The notes: generated from the sequence alone by a model not told the origin. 64,000 nt of DNA from Lutraria lutraria (GCA_964023205.1 OZ026848.1:27205912-27269911); one strand, 5' to 3'; shown: positions 1 through 12,390, counted from the first letter of the stretch. Numbers and translations are program-made.

Positions 1-750
1 CTGGCGTCGGACATACTTCCTCTATCCACAATTAGTTTGTTTACACTATAGCGTCCACAGCTCTTAACCAGTCTTCTTGGTCACAATGTATATGGCCACA
101 ATATCTCAGCCAAGTTTGATTATGGGCTGAATCGAACTAGGACTTCAAGAGTTATGGGCCCTTGACCTAGAAAATTTGCTGTATTTTAGCTTGTTTACTC
201 TCCACAGTGCTTTCATTTCCTCACCAATCCTAATCATATTTACGGTGAGTGTATTTGACTTAAAGGTCATGGATGACTTTAGTTATGGTCAAAATCAGAC
301 TAGTACTTCCAAAGTTATGTGCCCTTGATGTAAAAGAATAGCTATATTTTGGCTTGTTTACTCTGTGGAACCTTCAACTCTTCACCGATCTTAAACATAT
401 TTACAGTGAATGTGTATATTATGACCTAAAGGTCTTGGATGAGTTTGGTTATGGGCAGAATTGAAGTAGTAGTTGCAGAGTTATGGGCCCTTGACTTAGA
501 AAAAATGCTATATTTCAGCTTGTTTACACTATAGCACCTTCATTTCTTCAAGAATCATGATCATATTTACACAGATATAATTATGTACATTTACCTGCAT
601 TCATGAAAATTAAGAGTTTGTTTGATCAAAAGCTATATGTAGAAACAGGTTAATTATACAGATGAAAACTATTTTACCTGGTCATTAATTATAGTGTACC
701 GGTAGTTGTTCTCAGGTAAGCAATCTGGGGCCATCTTGGCCCTCTTGTTT
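1..750 (+). repeat. Interspersed repeat with ~165-bp internal period, 5' end outside window
   Basis: Three related blocks are seen. The phrase around 'ttatgggcccttga' recurs at 152, 315 and 481, spacings of 163 and 166 bp. Each is followed by an AT-rich stretch containing 'gcttgtttac' and 'atcatatttac'. The element ends at about 750 with the short palindrome 'ggccatcttggcc' and 'ctcttgttt', the same type of ending as the repeat at 27588-28855. I recognise this style as a common unclassified bivalve repeat. The left end lies outside the window, and no coding capacity is visible. Confidence 0.65.
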
Positions 751-1590
751 GTCTCAGATTTGAGATTATCTTGGAAGGCAAACTATGCAGGTTTTGAAAC
801 AATAATAATCATAATATTGTTATTTCTTTTTTACTTGAGGTATAATTTTTGTAGTATACATTTAATTCTGTTTTCATAGAAATATCTGAAGTATTATAGA
901 ATCATTAATGCTGAACAATAACAAAAAATAATTAAAAACAACTGTAAAAACATTTAGTAATTAAAAATTGAAACAATGAAAATAACTTCAAATAGAAAAA
1001 AAGGAATAAATTTCAAGTATGGTTATTAAGATCATGGCGTGATTAATTATTGGATAATTATCAGAGTAGAAGCCACTTTGAGCATTGGGAATGCAAAATT
1101 AACAAAAAGGCCTCTGAATCACTTGTTCTCAGCTGCATTATTTAAGGAGCTATTATAAACACTATGAAAAGATTTTAAAAGTATTTAACTGGCTTAAAAT
1201 TGGTTTGTGATCAAAATGCATGAGAATGTAATTTATGGTATTGTGTCATGAAAATTTAAGTGAAGTTTATCGTTAATGTGATAAAGAAAGGAAGCATGAA
1301 ATCATATGGAAAGTACCAGGTGTCCTCTTGACAAACAGTAGACTGTAACACTGTTGTGCAAATTGAGGGCAAATTGCTTGATGGTGATACACTCAGGCAT
1401 TGATGTATCATGTCTAATCTTGTATGCGCTTAAAATACTATAAGTAAAACGCAGTTATAACAAACTCAGGTAAGTGAATAATTGGAAACAGTGAAGTATT
1501 TATTTTCAACTGAACATGCCCTTCTTTATTTAAGTGTTGTGGATATTCTGTCAAACCTTTGAACATAGTCCATGCATGCAACCATGCAAC
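751..1590. other. AT-rich sequence without recognised feature
   Basis: A-rich tracts lie near 900-1020. There is a textbook donor-like site (CAG/GTAAGT) at about 1470, but all three frames before it contain stops close by, so it is not supported as a coding exon. Nothing else is recognised. Confidence 0.5.
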
Positions 1591-1680
1591 AAAAGACATT
1601 ATGTGACCTTTATTGACAGGAGGTCTTTATTCAGAGTTCATTTTAAAATACTAGCCCTCATTTACAGGGTGGCCTTTATT

Positions 1681-1852
1681 CACCCTCTCAATGTTCACTA
1701 GCTCACCCTCTGATCCTGGATGTTTACTTGCATGCTCACCCTCTCCCCTGATGTTCACTAGCTCACCCTCTCCCCACATGTTCACTAGCTCACCCTCTCC
1801 CCTGATGTTCACTAGCTCACCCTCTCCCCCGATGTTTACTTGCTTACTGGGC
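1681..1852 (+). repeat. 27-31 bp minisatellite, about 6 units
   Basis: Units built on 'tgttcactagctcaccctct' start at 1692, 1721, 1752, 1779, 1806 and 1833. The last three intervals are exactly 27 bp; the first two are 29 and 31 bp. Two units carry a 'tgtttacttgc' variant. The array creates a 77-codon open frame of repeated Pro-Ser-Met-Phe residues that is almost certainly not a gene. Just upstream (1597-1690) is a degenerate 'cctttatt' repeat like that in the MITE at 58050-58227. Confidence 0.85.
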
Positions 1853-2649
1853 TCTCAATGTTTTCTCATTCAGTGTACAACAAACGACTCCATTTTTGGA
1901 GATTTTTCCCTGTTATTTGTATGATTGTCCCAAACTTGAAAAGCAATTAACCAGCATACATAAGGCATCTGTATTATTAAGATAAACAAAGTAGCACTTC
2001 TGTGTATAATTAGGTTTATAAGATTAGTATTGTTTCATTAAGTCTATCTAGTTATTGGTTCTAATACCATACTTTAAAGTTTTTTGCTTATCAAAGTACT
2101 GGTAATGTACCAATGAATAGCACTGTTCAAAATTTTGGAATTTCATTTCTTCTCCAATTTACAAGTTGTTTTGAAAAGACTTCAATATATTCTAACCACT
2201 GTTTGTTCTGGTTCAGGGTTGGCATGGTTTGTTTACTCCTGTAGATTGTATTGATTTAAATATTAAAATAAACTCTTGCAGACATTTTTGAAATTCCTGA
2301 CAGGATGTTCATAGTTTTGTTGATTTTGTCTGATATTTAGTGCCTATAAGATTATCATACTTGTCTTTTAATGTAATCATAAATATGTGCTTGTTGAAAT
2401 CTGTGATATTTTGTAATTCATGTCTCCATATGGAAGGCCACCATCAATGACCAGGACCACAATGAAAACTAGGGTTTACTCTCTTTCTGGTACTCTGGTC
2501 AGTTAAAATTTTGTCCTGGTAAATTACTCACAGCATGTTTGTATTTTATCTATGAAACAAGTTTGTAACTATAATCTATGAAGTGTAATACAAAAAAAAA
2601 TTCTATCAAGCTATCTAAGTTCACATACGTAAATCTTAATGTTTTTTTT

Positions 2650-2812
2650 CTAGTTTTTTTTCTATGGCATCCGACCCCAAACATTACTAAGGTCATTAAA
2701 ATGGCAACTTTCCCAGGTTTTCTCACATGCTAAATTTGGTCATGGGTGGGATTGGAAAACTCACAGCAGTGAGGGGCTAGTGATAACTAGTCTGAGACTA
2801 TAATTGATCACT
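2650..2812 (-). mobile_element. Truncated tRNA-derived SINE (family 2)
   Basis: Read on the minus strand, it starts at 'ctcagactagttatcactag', continues to 'cccctcactgctgtgagtt' and ends near 'gggaaagttgcca'. This matches the head and tail of the family-2 SINEs at 7270, 12391 and 49765-50510. The 5' A-box part is missing and the B-box is mutated. It abuts the family-1 SINE at 2834. Confidence 0.55.
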
Positions 2813-2833
2813 TATATGACTTTCAACCAACCC

Positions 2834-3078
2834 ACCTCTGTGGTAGAGTGGTAAAGGTCACTGACTTCAAATCATTGTATAACCTATAATTACTGATAGA
2901 GGGTCAAGGGTTCGAGCCCATAGAGCTACCGATCATGTCTCTTTATGTGAGAAAGTAGGAAGTTACGGAGGATGGGAGTCTAGGACTGGTTCTTCCTAGG
3001 AAAGATGGTTAGATGAACTGTCCACCACATATGACTCTTGACTCTTGAAAAGGGGTGTAAAACTCAAACAAACAAATA
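2834..3078 (+). mobile_element. tRNA-derived SINE (family 1), near full length
   Basis: The head has an A-box-like 'tggtagagtgg' and a B-box 'gggttcgagccc', the split Pol III promoter of a Ser/Leu-type tRNA. The body contains 'ggatgggagtc' and 'tgaactgtcc', and the tail is 'ggggtgtaaaactcaaaca' followed by CAAA repeats. Copies with the same body and tail lie at 8961-9197 (+) and 55732-55951 (-). SINEs are copied by LINE reverse transcriptases; no partner LINE is visible here. Confidence 0.8.
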
Positions 3079-3352
3079 ACTTTCAACCATCTCTAGGACC
3101 AAAGGGAAACTTTAAAGGATCTATTATTACTGTGTTGTATACAGTATACAGGAAGTATTTGTATGATAATAAATGGTTGTATAGATGAGATGGTCTGAAT
3201 ATTGAGGTAGTTGTTGAGCGAGGTTCAACTGTGAGCAGATATTTAATTGGATCAAATATTTTAGAATAAAGTCAACTGTTTTAATATTAGCACCTTTCAT
3301 ACTGTTTACAGTTTTCATTTATTTGTATAATTTGCTGAAACAAAACAATTTA

Positions 3353-3529
3353 CAGTGCAACCTCTCCAGAATGGCCCTCTATTGAGCGACAACCTTCCAT
3401 CAGCAACAGCATGATTTTTTTCCCGGTGTACGATTAAACTATCAATTTAACCTCTTTAGAGCAACAACCTCTCAACAACAAAATAATTTTGCAACTATGA
3501 AAGGGTGTTGCTTTGGAGAGGTTGCACAG
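3353..3529 (+). mobile_element. Pogo/Tigger-like MITE, copy 1
   Basis: The 177-bp element starts CAGTGCAACCTCTCC and ends with the inverted counterpart GGAGAGGTTGCACAG. It is flanked on both sides by TA, the target-site duplication of Tc1/mariner-pogo elements. The inner sub-terminal parts (gagcgacaacc / gtgttgctttgg) are also inverted. There is no coding capacity. Relatives are at 14095, 57184 and 61054. Confidence 0.8.
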
Positions 3530-3531
3530 TA

Positions 3532-5200
3532 ACTTAATATTAAAACTGAAGCTCACTTTACAGGATTAAAGAAATAAGTCCCTCATTTTAAATGCCCGTC
3601 ATGAAGTTGATCGTTTTATCACTTTTGTATAATGTAATTCTTTACTTGATTAATGTTGAAGAATACAAGTACAAATTGAATTAAACCTTTTATAAGGTTG
3701 ATAGTCTGGAAATAATGCTTTGAGATTTATAAATATGATTAGTGACAAATAAATGTGAAGATTTAAAGCCTTCAGCGCCAGAAAAATCATTACAAGTCAT
3801 TGTTAATAACCTTCAAAAAGTAGCATTTAAATGATAAATGAATTGGTTTTTAACTCAAAGGATTAAGTATTAGTCATATTTGTCAATTATTTTGATTTTG
3901 AAACAACTTCAAATCAATTTATATGAAACTGTGTACTGCACAGCAAGACTATATTACTATTGATATCTTTTACGTGTCAAAAGATAAATGCAAACTTTTT
4001 GATAATTTAATTTTTTGAAAAAAAATCTGAATTTTTTAGATAGAGTTATAACCAAAAGAAAGCAATTTCCGCATTATGCAAATTTGAAAAATTAATAAAT
4101 TTGGCATCAATTTTAAATTGATTTTTTACGTCTCTTTAAGAAGACCCTTGGATGAACATTACAAGTAACCAGACAGTTTTAACTTAAGTCTATTTCTCAA
4201 GAGACCAACATTAACTTAATTTTGAATAACTTTCAACCATTAAAATCATTAATTTCATGTTATCAAATCTGTTACTTAGGCCATTATGATTCCTGCTCAT
4301 TCATGTAAACATGAATCACAATTTGATATATTATTAAAAGAATTTTGTTAGTACTCACATTTCATTTATATATCCCAGAAATTATCTGAAATGTAATACC
4401 AGCTCCTAAAATAATCCAACTATCACAGAGAGTATTCTACACACTGAGGATCTGATAGTATCTGTAATATTGAAACATTCACTTTATATGACTACTACAA
4501 GATCACTGTATAAGCTATGAGCAGCGACGCAAGTTTCACAATTGATACAGCTATGATAGAAATTGGGTTCTGTGTTCAGAATGGTCTAATCCTATCTCAG
4601 TATACCGACATTCTCACCATTCTGTGGCGACCTGCATCATTCTATCCTTATTGATCCAAAATAATTTGGCCGTTCTGAATTTTCGTTCTCATAGGATACG
4701 ATTTGTTTTTTCGGTTTTGTCTACTTGACTAATACCGGAACTCCAGGATATTATCTCATGATTAGGGATTTGTGTTTTATGATTGGCAATAAGAAACCTA
4801 TATCATTTAAGCTTTAGGTTAGGAAATGAAGATTAACCTCACAGTTGTCATGAAATGTGGTATTTTGCATTGAAGTTTGTTTCTACTTTAGTTTGAAAAG
4901 AATTTCCCATCTTGACACTGTTCGTTATTTGAGCAAAGGTGAATTGAAAAAAAATGCTGCAGGACAGTAAAAAAGGTTCTTAATTATTTTTCTGGGAAAA
5001 TCTTGCTTTTTTGTGTTTGATCATGTTCTTAATGTTTCAATATTTTTTTCTGAGGTTTAATTATCATTGCATCAATAAACATGGACATTTGATGACTAAC
5101 AGTGAATGAAAACCTGTCAGGCATTATAAACCTGGTTAAAACCATTGACCTTCCATAAGCTAGTTGGACAGCTTTTCCATTAATTTTGTGAAATTTGTTT
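3532..5200. other. AT-rich sequence without recognised feature
   Basis: I see no reading frame, tRNA or clear repeat boundary here, only A/T-rich tracts (for example 3990-4100). Confidence 0.5.
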
Positions 5201-5204
5201 TGTC

Positions 5205-5272
5205 CCTGTCACTGGGTGGGATTCAAACTCACAGAAATAAGTGGCCAGCGATTACAAGTCAGAGACCATAAA
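5205..5272 (-). mobile_element. SINE head fragment (family 2)
   Basis: The minus strand reads 'ggtctctgacttgtaatcgc' and then 'gtgagtttgaatcccac', that is, a region after the A-box plus a B-box-like block. It matches the head of the family-2 SINEs. It is too short and diverged to be an active element. Confidence 0.45.
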
Positions 5273-5304
5273 AGATGTGATGCATATCATGGAATGCACA
5301 TTTT

Positions 5305-5440
5305 AGTCGGTCGGTTTGGCCTATGCTCTTCAGATTTGGTTGGGAGGTTGGTCATCACGTGTAGATGACTCCTATTGATTTTGAGGTCAGTAGATCAAGG
5401 TCACAAGGCAGCATCCATGTTTCACAAACACGTCTTTTTC
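5305..5440 (+). repeat. Fragment of dispersed repeat ('tttcacaaacac' type)
   Basis: The phrases 'tgaggtcagtagatcaaggtc' (in part) and 'catgtttcacaaacac' recur in diverged form at 41340-41410 ('gaggtcagtaggccac', 'gtgtttcacaaacac') and resemble 13290-13350. This is a non-coding dispersed repeat. The 68-codon open frame beginning inside it has no recognisable similarity. Confidence 0.45.
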
Positions 5441-7115
5441 TTTTCTATAGCCAAAACATTAAACAGTGTAAAGTATGTTTTAAAGCATAACATCAGATTT
5501 TATCAGATTTTGAAGGACAAATTACTTTTGTTTTTGCAATTCCATTATAAACTGCAAAGAACCACATTCACCACAATGTGAAAAATATAATAATAAGCCA
5601 GAAAAAATACTCAAAAAAGGGCACTCAGATGGGAGCTAAGAACACTCTACCCTCAATCAATGTTTTTATTTTTCTTAGTGTTAAAACATCGATCACTAGC
5701 TGTGTTGTTTGAGATTTGGGAATATATTGCAATTAAGCTTGTGTTGATTAGTTGTTTACTCATTTGTAACATTTGATGTTTAATTATTTATTTATTATAT
5801 ATATAGAGTTTCGTCTGATAAGTAATCAATTAAATTTTCAGAGTTTTCAACAGTATTTCTATTATATACAGTTAGGTGTATGGGTAGTAAACTTGCCAGT
5901 TTTCCTGGATTCATTAATCAGTTTTAACCTTGTTCACCACAAGTAACTGCTATCTTTTACTCAATTATGATCAGCAGTGGAGGACAATGGCATTGAACAA
6001 AATGCTTTCAACCAATTGTCACTGAGAGAACAGGTGTTCCACATAGGGTTTGAACTTTCCTGAACAAGTTAATGGCTGTTACATAATACATTTATAAAGC
6101 ATATATTGGTACAACATTTCACTGAGGGTTTTATTTTACTAACCCAAGGTCCATGGACCTGAGGCTCTACCAGACTGTGCTCCACTGGTTATAAGTGCAC
6201 TGAATTGTAACCTGGATGCGGCTGGTCATTCCCTTGTATGAAAATTTGACAAAATGTTGATTTACCTCCATATATGGTGATATTGCCAGTTTCAAGTTGA
6301 AGGGTTAAAGTCAGTACTGGTTACAATACAGTCCAGGAAAATTAAAAACATTTTTTTAAAAATGGCATTAAACGCACTGAAAAAATAAGGCTCTACTAAT
6401 TGAGCTATATTTGTAAGCATACATATATTTCTTTCTTGGCTGTTAAATTACGACTGTAGAGTTACACATTGTTAAAATTCAATAATTTTGCTGTCAAACA
6501 GGAGTGAAGCGAAAGCATTTATTTCACGTCTTAAAATATCGGACCTATTTTTGTCTTGAACAAATTCATCTAGGAGAAGAAGTGTCCCAATTTGCCTACT
6601 GCAGTTACTAACTTCTTAAGAAAAGGTAAGTTATAATAATTAGAAATCTGGAAAGACTTTATCTTTGTTTCATCTGTTTTAAAAGATGTTCTTCAAAGAT
6701 AAATAATGCTGATTACGAGACGTGCTCGAGATTTTCGCAATGATCAAGAGAAGCGTTCGAGTTTTTCTTAAGTAAAGCACATTACATTTCTCAAATCTTG
6801 TACTAAAAAATTGAGGTTGGCAATAAATTATTTTCAGATGCAGCAGAGATACAGTGAATATATGCTTGATAAATAATTGCATCATAAACTTTTTTACTGT
6901 CCCATCATATCTTTATAGAATTACAAATCAAAACACTTAAAGTACTGGATTAAATGTTTAATTTTGAGTCGTAGTAAATACATGTATCTATAAAGAAAGA
7001 TGCATGAATATCAGTTTACTTTCATGTATGTCTGGCATGCTTTCAAAATCAATGAAAACATTACAGTAGGATTACAGTAATTATGAAAATATATTTTATC
7101 TGTTGTTTTACGTCC
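5441..7115. other. No recognised feature
   Basis: The short sentence 'cagtactggttacaatacagt' near 6312 recurs almost exactly at 20333, suggesting an old shared repeat. A donor-like site, AAAAG/GTAAGTT, occurs at about 6625 without an open frame in front of it. Nothing else is supported. Confidence 0.45.
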
Positions 7116-7117
7116 CC

Positions 7118-7176
7118 TAATGTGTTTTTCCTGGTTCTTTATCATACCCAGTGTAAAGTGCTGATATACACATCAG
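7118..7176 (+). repeat. Dispersed repeat fragment shared with 51141
   Basis: 'gtttttcctggttctttatc' followed by 'ccagtgtaaag' matches 51141-51190 with a few changes. It is short, with no inverted ends visible and no family recognised. Confidence 0.5.
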
Positions 7177-7269
7177 TTTTCTGGTAGTTTTCTAAACTTG
7201 ATATGGGTGATGGGGACACTGAAAAAGTGTCCCTATGAAAATATGATTTCTGCTTGTTAGAATTTCAAG

Positions 7270-7478
7270 GGGCCTCAACAGTGAAGTGGTCACCAGTCTC
7301 TCTAGGCTTTTGAATCCTACCAGGAGAACAGGGGAATTTCACTTGTGAGGGAGCTCTCCAGCTAGCTTACTGTAGGTTGTTGCTTCTACAGAGGTTTATG
7401 TCGGGGGTCATCGGGGGTCATCGGGACTCCACTGTTAAAGCTTGAAAAGTTGACAAATGAGCCACAGTGACTCATCCG
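7270..7478 (+). mobile_element. tRNA-derived SINE (family 2), decayed head
   Basis: It starts 'ggcctca...gaagtggtca' (a worn A-box region). The body is 'ctctccagctagcttactg' and the tail 'ctccactgttaaagcttg' then 'aaaagttgacaaat'. The same body and tail follow at 12391-12591 and after the tandem heads at 50359-50510. The B-box has lost its consensus ('ttttgaatcctacc'), so this copy is probably silent. 'cgggggtcat' is locally duplicated at 7400-7425. Confidence 0.65.
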
Positions 7479-7524
7479 TAGAGAACTCAATACTTGTTAC
7501 AACTATTGACATAGTTTACAAGAT

Positions 7525-7718
7525 CAAAATGTTATTTTGAGAATCATCTGCTTCAGCGTGTCTGCATCTGTGCGCATCTGTGCAGAAACTTTAATGTAGC
7601 TCATAACTCAGTAACTATATGAGGTAGCAACATGAAACTCTTGGATAGATCTCACTGAGGCAGTTACAGAACAGGCTAGCGTTAATTGGCACTGCTTTCA
7701 GCGCTCTTGTCTTAGTTG
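7525..7718 (+). repeat. Dispersed repeat Y, copy 1
   Basis: 'gcatctgtgcagaaacttta' then 'atgtagctcataactcag' and 'gtagcaacatgaaactc' match 12148-12336 closely. It ends in 'gctcttgtctta', resembling the CTCTTGTTT end of other bivalve repeats in the window. It is non-coding and unclassified. Confidence 0.65.
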
Positions 7719-8465
7719 TCAGCTAACAAAAAACATGGACCAGGTCATACCTAAACTTAACGGTTCACAATCCCAACTTTTTCCTGGAGTACAATAAGTA
7801 AACTCAATAAATGAGTCTGGAACATTTTAAAATTTGATAAAATTCATTACGCCTTTGCAGGATTCAATTTGTTAATTCAGTTAGTTTGTCTGGACTCTTT
7901 GAAAGTCACCACATTATGCTTCTCTACAGACATTTCTCATAGATTACACTTGTCAGGGTTTCACACTTTAATACACTGATGCAAGCTATGTCTGAGTTTT
8001 ATCAAATAGGGTTTACTGTCAAAAATGATGTGTCATGATCTCAAATTCATGCATGAAAGGAATATTTACCAATTATGATCTTACGAATATCAATTTAAAT
8101 GTGTCTGCTTTGTGTTGATAACTTGCACAATGCTTTGTATTTAATTCAAGTCCCTTGTGTGTGATATTGCTTAGGTTTAGTCTGATTTAACTCTAAGAAA
8201 TTCATACCATCTGACACACAGAGTATGATTTATTCAATTTCGCATTCTTCTCAAAGGAGGTGATGCAATATTATTTTAGTTTTCAAATAAATATTTCAAG
8301 ATTAATTATTCACTACAAATTGTCACAGCATTTTTTTTGTATTTCTCTGCTTCAAATCAAATTAAGATAGTAACACTTTTTGTATTTGGTTATTTACGCT
8401 TATCTTAAAAGTGTATTGCTGTTGTCTTTGATTTAAGTTTTGCTTTCTTGGTGCCCATGCAGCAA

Positions 8466-8510
8466 TGAATGGCCTTTATTTGTAGGTGGCTGCTTACACA
8501 GGCTTGGCTG
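8466..8510 (+). repeat. Solo end of pogo-like MITE
   Basis: 'ggcctttatttgtaggtggc' followed by 'acaggcttggctg' and a TA matches the right end of the MITE at 58050-58227. The opposite end is not found nearby, so this is a remnant. Confidence 0.45.
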
Positions 8511-8960
8511 TATGTACCATTAAACTATACCATTGGCTGACAACTGACCTATACTAATGTATAAAACACAAAGTGTGTTTCGTGTCATTAACTAATTATT
8601 TGATTGACAGCTCAGAGAAACATTGCTCAGTTATCGTTTTTGACTTAAGAACATTTAAGTTTGTCCCAAGTATTGCTAGTCAGGAAATGTGACATTAATG
8701 TCCTTCTGTTGTAAGTATCAACCAAAGAAGTGCTTTATCCTTTCATTAGACTCCAGAATGTTAAATAAAGACTTAATATACAAATACTGATGTCTGGCTT
8801 GTTACTGTTGACAGCTTGTTACAGTCTAAAAGACAACAAAATGTTCGTTTATGGTTACATGCTCATTTTAAATAGGGCAGGAAAATTGGGACTATATATT
8901 TTTGCTCTTGAAAGCATGCGGAAAGCTAAATGAGTTAGAAAATGGATGTGCCAATCCTTG

Positions 8961-9197
8961 GGCCTCTGTGGTCAAGTGGTTAAGGAAGCTTGTTTTAATC
9001 ACTGTAACCTCTCAGTGATAGAGGGTTGTGGGTTTGAGCCCAGCTAACAACCATGTCTCTTTAAGTAGGCAGTTGCTTACTGAGGATGGGAGTCATAAGT
9101 AATGGTCCTTCCCAGGAATGATGGTAAAGTGAACTGTCCTCATATGACTGTTGAAAAGGGGTGTAAAATTTGAATAAAAACAAACAAACAAACAAAC
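8961..9197 (+). mobile_element. tRNA-derived SINE (family 1), near full length
   Basis: A-box-like 'tggtcaagtgg' and B-box-like 'gggtttgagccc' are followed by the family-1 body ('aggatgggagtc', 'gaactgtcc') and the tail 'gaaaaggggtgtaaaattt', ending in about four CAAA units. It is the same family and orientation as 2834-3078. Confidence 0.8.
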
Positions 9198-10467
9198 CAA
9201 TGCTCATGTCTTACAAAAATTCAGATTGTTTGTAGGGTAACCGGAAAGTCTGAACCATACTGATCTATATTTTTTTTTGTTTCTGCTGCACTGAGATTTC
9301 CATTTTTTCTTAGTAAAATATTCAACTTTCACCCATGTGAATATACTGTAGTAAATATTCATCTATATTCTCAACTGGTTGTGATACTTGTTTGTAATTT
9401 GTTGCCATGTGATAATATAAGCTCCTTATTTGATGGGATTGCCATCACTTCCAATCTTTAATTAATTGTGATGACTTAGGCTCAAATGTAACATTATCTT
9501 TGTTACTAATACCATATACAATGTATCTTCTAATAATTACCCCGGGGGCATAATAATTTTTTTGCAATGGAGGGCAATTATTAGGATAATTGTTTAATAA
9601 AAATTGAAATATCTAGTCTTAAAAATTTAGTGTTCTATTAGCAATTTCATTTTGTATTTTGACAGTGGATTAAGGATATTAATTGCAATTATTTTGCTGG
9701 CATGTTGTGTGTCTGTTAAACAAAAAAGTATGGCATTAAATGGAGAATAATCAGTTGCTAACAATAGATTAAGGATTGCTTTATTTCATAATTTGTAAAA
9801 AAGCGATTTGCCTTGTAATTAATTCTACAGAGAAGCATACTGTACACATATTCGTTTAAATTACCATTCATTGACCTTTGTGTGGAATATATTGCCTGTT
9901 TTTTTTAAATCAAAAATCTCATTCTGGAACTAAGCTTTAAACAGCAAATTAGGTTTTAATTCCTTGTTTGATGTCATCATCCTTTGTTGCGTAGGCAAAT
10001 GTGGTTATGTTAATGCTTCGAAATGACCTCAAGTCAGAATTACAATAATTGTTATATACTGTTATAGTTGCTTCCGTTTAAATGTTTTCATTGTGTAGAA
10101 TTCATGGTAGTGAAAAATGTCGGAGGCTGTATTAATTCTTAGTAATTGATTAGTAATATGAATCAAGGGATTGATGTTGTTTGATTTCAAAGTAGACTGT
10201 TATGTTGTCAACATGAGACAATGCCTAATTCTAAAAAAAATCCTGTGAAGTTTTTCTTTACATTTACTTCTGTGATATTTGATATATGGTATACTTTTTA
10301 AGTAAAAGTGTTTAATTAGTCTAGTTTATCAATGAGTATGGCTAATACTTGTCAATGAATAGAATTGTTTGAGACACTTGGGAATATTATTGAGATTTAT
10401 GCAATATCAATTCAACCCAAAATGTCCAAACCTCAAATAAGACCAAACCAATTAAAAAAAGCTTTTT
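9198..10467. other. No recognised feature
   Basis: AT-rich sequence without a supported gene or a repeat with defined ends. Confidence 0.45.
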
Positions 10468-10830
10468 TATGCCCCCGCCAATTTGAAATGGTGAGAGGGC
10501 ATAAAGTGTTACCTTTATGTTCAAATTTTGGTGTTAATCTATTCAAATTTTGGTGTTAATCTATTCAAATTTTGGTGTTAATCTATTCAAATTTTGGTGA
10601 TAATCTATTCAAATTTTGGTGTTAATCTATTCAAATTTTGGTGTTAATCTATTCAAATTTTGATGTTAATCTATTCAAATTTTGATTTCTGAGTGATAAC
10701 TCAAGAAATGTTTTATGAATTGGTTCCATGAAGGTGTGTGATAAAATACAGGTGAAGTTTGATTTCCATTAAAATTTAAACATTTTCACACAGGAGTTAT
10801 GGCCCCTTTTTGACTTACCTCTCAGCATCC
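10468..10830 (+). repeat. Dispersed repeat containing a 22-bp tandem array
   Basis: The left end is a small inverted repeat, 'tatgcccccgcc' against 'gagagggcata', of the type seen at 15521, 43622 and 54408. Inside, a 22-bp unit based on 'ttcaaattttggtgttaatc' starts at 10520, 10542, 10564, 10586, 10608, 10630, 10652 and 10674: seven full units and a partial one with only three point changes. The rest ('aggagttatggcccctttt') is like other bivalve repeats in the window. Confidence 0.8.
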
Positions 10831-12147
10831 GCTGGACTTATTTGAAGTATATATCCTTGTGTAGTCTCATCTAATTACCATGGCCACTATTTTTGTCTTG
10901 TGAATGAACTTTTGTTTTTGCTGATAAATACATAGATTAAACATCTTCTGAGACTCTAACCTGACAATTAATTATTATTTATGGAAATTTATAACAGCTT
11001 GACTGTAAGTTGAATCTTATTTTTTAATCATAATATTGACAAAATCGAAATACTACCATATGTTACTGTTTAAATGTCTCTTCTATATCCTTCTTCAAGT
11101 CCTGAGATGTTATTTAACTAGACAGTTTGTGTATATCAATAATTTATCCTCATTGACTAGGTTTCAAGAAGAAAAGTCAATAGTGCCGTAAAGTTGTAAA
11201 ATTATTTTAAGCAAATCTATTTTGACTGGCTATAGAATTGTGATGCTTTGTTCGACAGCCATTTCTTAGTTTGAAATTTTAATTATCTATGTAGGCCTAT
11301 ATTTAGTTGTTTATGTTTTAATTCTAGTGAAGTGTTGTCTTCACTTTAAGGAAGTTAATTATCAGTACTTTATGGTGACTGCGGATGAGAAAACAAATAA
11401 TCAAGAAATATACAAGTAAAACATCTTATATTTCGTGGAACTTGGTTTATAAGTAAAATAAAGTTTATGAGTTTGCTTTATTGAATTAAAATTAAGGATT
11501 TAGATGAGTTCCAGGTTTCCTCTGACATGATGCAAGGTCAATATTTTGTAGAGCTCCTTAAGGAAAAATATTGCCCAAGTTTGCTGATTTTCCTTAGATT
11601 TCTATAATTTTCCCTTCCTAAACTGTTGTGTTCATAAATTACCATAGAAATTTCTTTCTGCCAACCCTTGACTATTTTTGGCTTAGTAAATTATTTTTGC
11701 CAATGTTTTCATTTTCATAATTTATATTACATTGTATTTATATTTGTGAACTTAATGAAATTTGATATAACAAAAATTTACCTATATCTACCCTTACAAT
11801 GTACATGTCAATGTGTGAAGGTTAACAAAAAGTTGTATTGTTTTTACCTGTCAGATGGACAATATTGCAGTCACATTAAACTGTTTTAGCAAACTGTTGC
11901 TTCATGTTGTCTGTAACAACAACTAAGTTAAACATGCTCTGGTCTCAATATCTGTGTAAATACCTGTATTTTAATATAAATTGTAAACTAGACCAGAGGT
12001 CAAAGACTGAAGATTTTTGGTGTATTATCTTTTGTAGATAAGTAAATCTGTCATTCAGTAATTTGCTTTACAAAGGTCCAAACTCAAGACCTCTAGATTT
12101 TGACCAAAATTAAATTGTTTGTAAAATCTTTTAGCTGTCTGTTTTTG
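10831..12147. other. No recognised feature
   Basis: AT-rich. A 73-codon frame at 11668-11889 is Phe/Tyr-rich, as expected by chance in such sequence, with no family resemblance. Confidence 0.45.
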
Positions 12148-12336
12148 ATGAAAATGTTAAGCTATTGTGATCATTGCATTGTCTGTGTCAGCATCTGCAT
12201 CTGTGCAAAAACTTTAATGTAGCTCATAACACAGAAACTATAAGACGTAGCAACATGAAACTTGGTGGATATATCTCACTGAGATGGTAAAAAGATGGCA
12301 GCTAGCTCTGGCATTACTCTTGTTTGTCAATGGAAC
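12148..12336 (+). repeat. Dispersed repeat Y, copy 2
   Basis: Matches 7525-7718 through 'catctgtgcaaaaacttt', 'gtagctcataacacag' and 'gtagcaacatgaaact'. It ends in 'actcttgtttgtca'. Here it precedes a family-2 SINE, whereas at 7270-7718 it follows one. Confidence 0.65.
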
Positions 12337-12390
12337 TCGATTATTGTAGATTTTTATATGACTACAGTCCTCACTTAGTGTTAATTGAAG

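Noticed and set aside
1440..1475. Perfect CAG/GTAAGT donor as a possible upstream exon
   Set aside because: Stops occur just before it in the frames examined; no coding signal.
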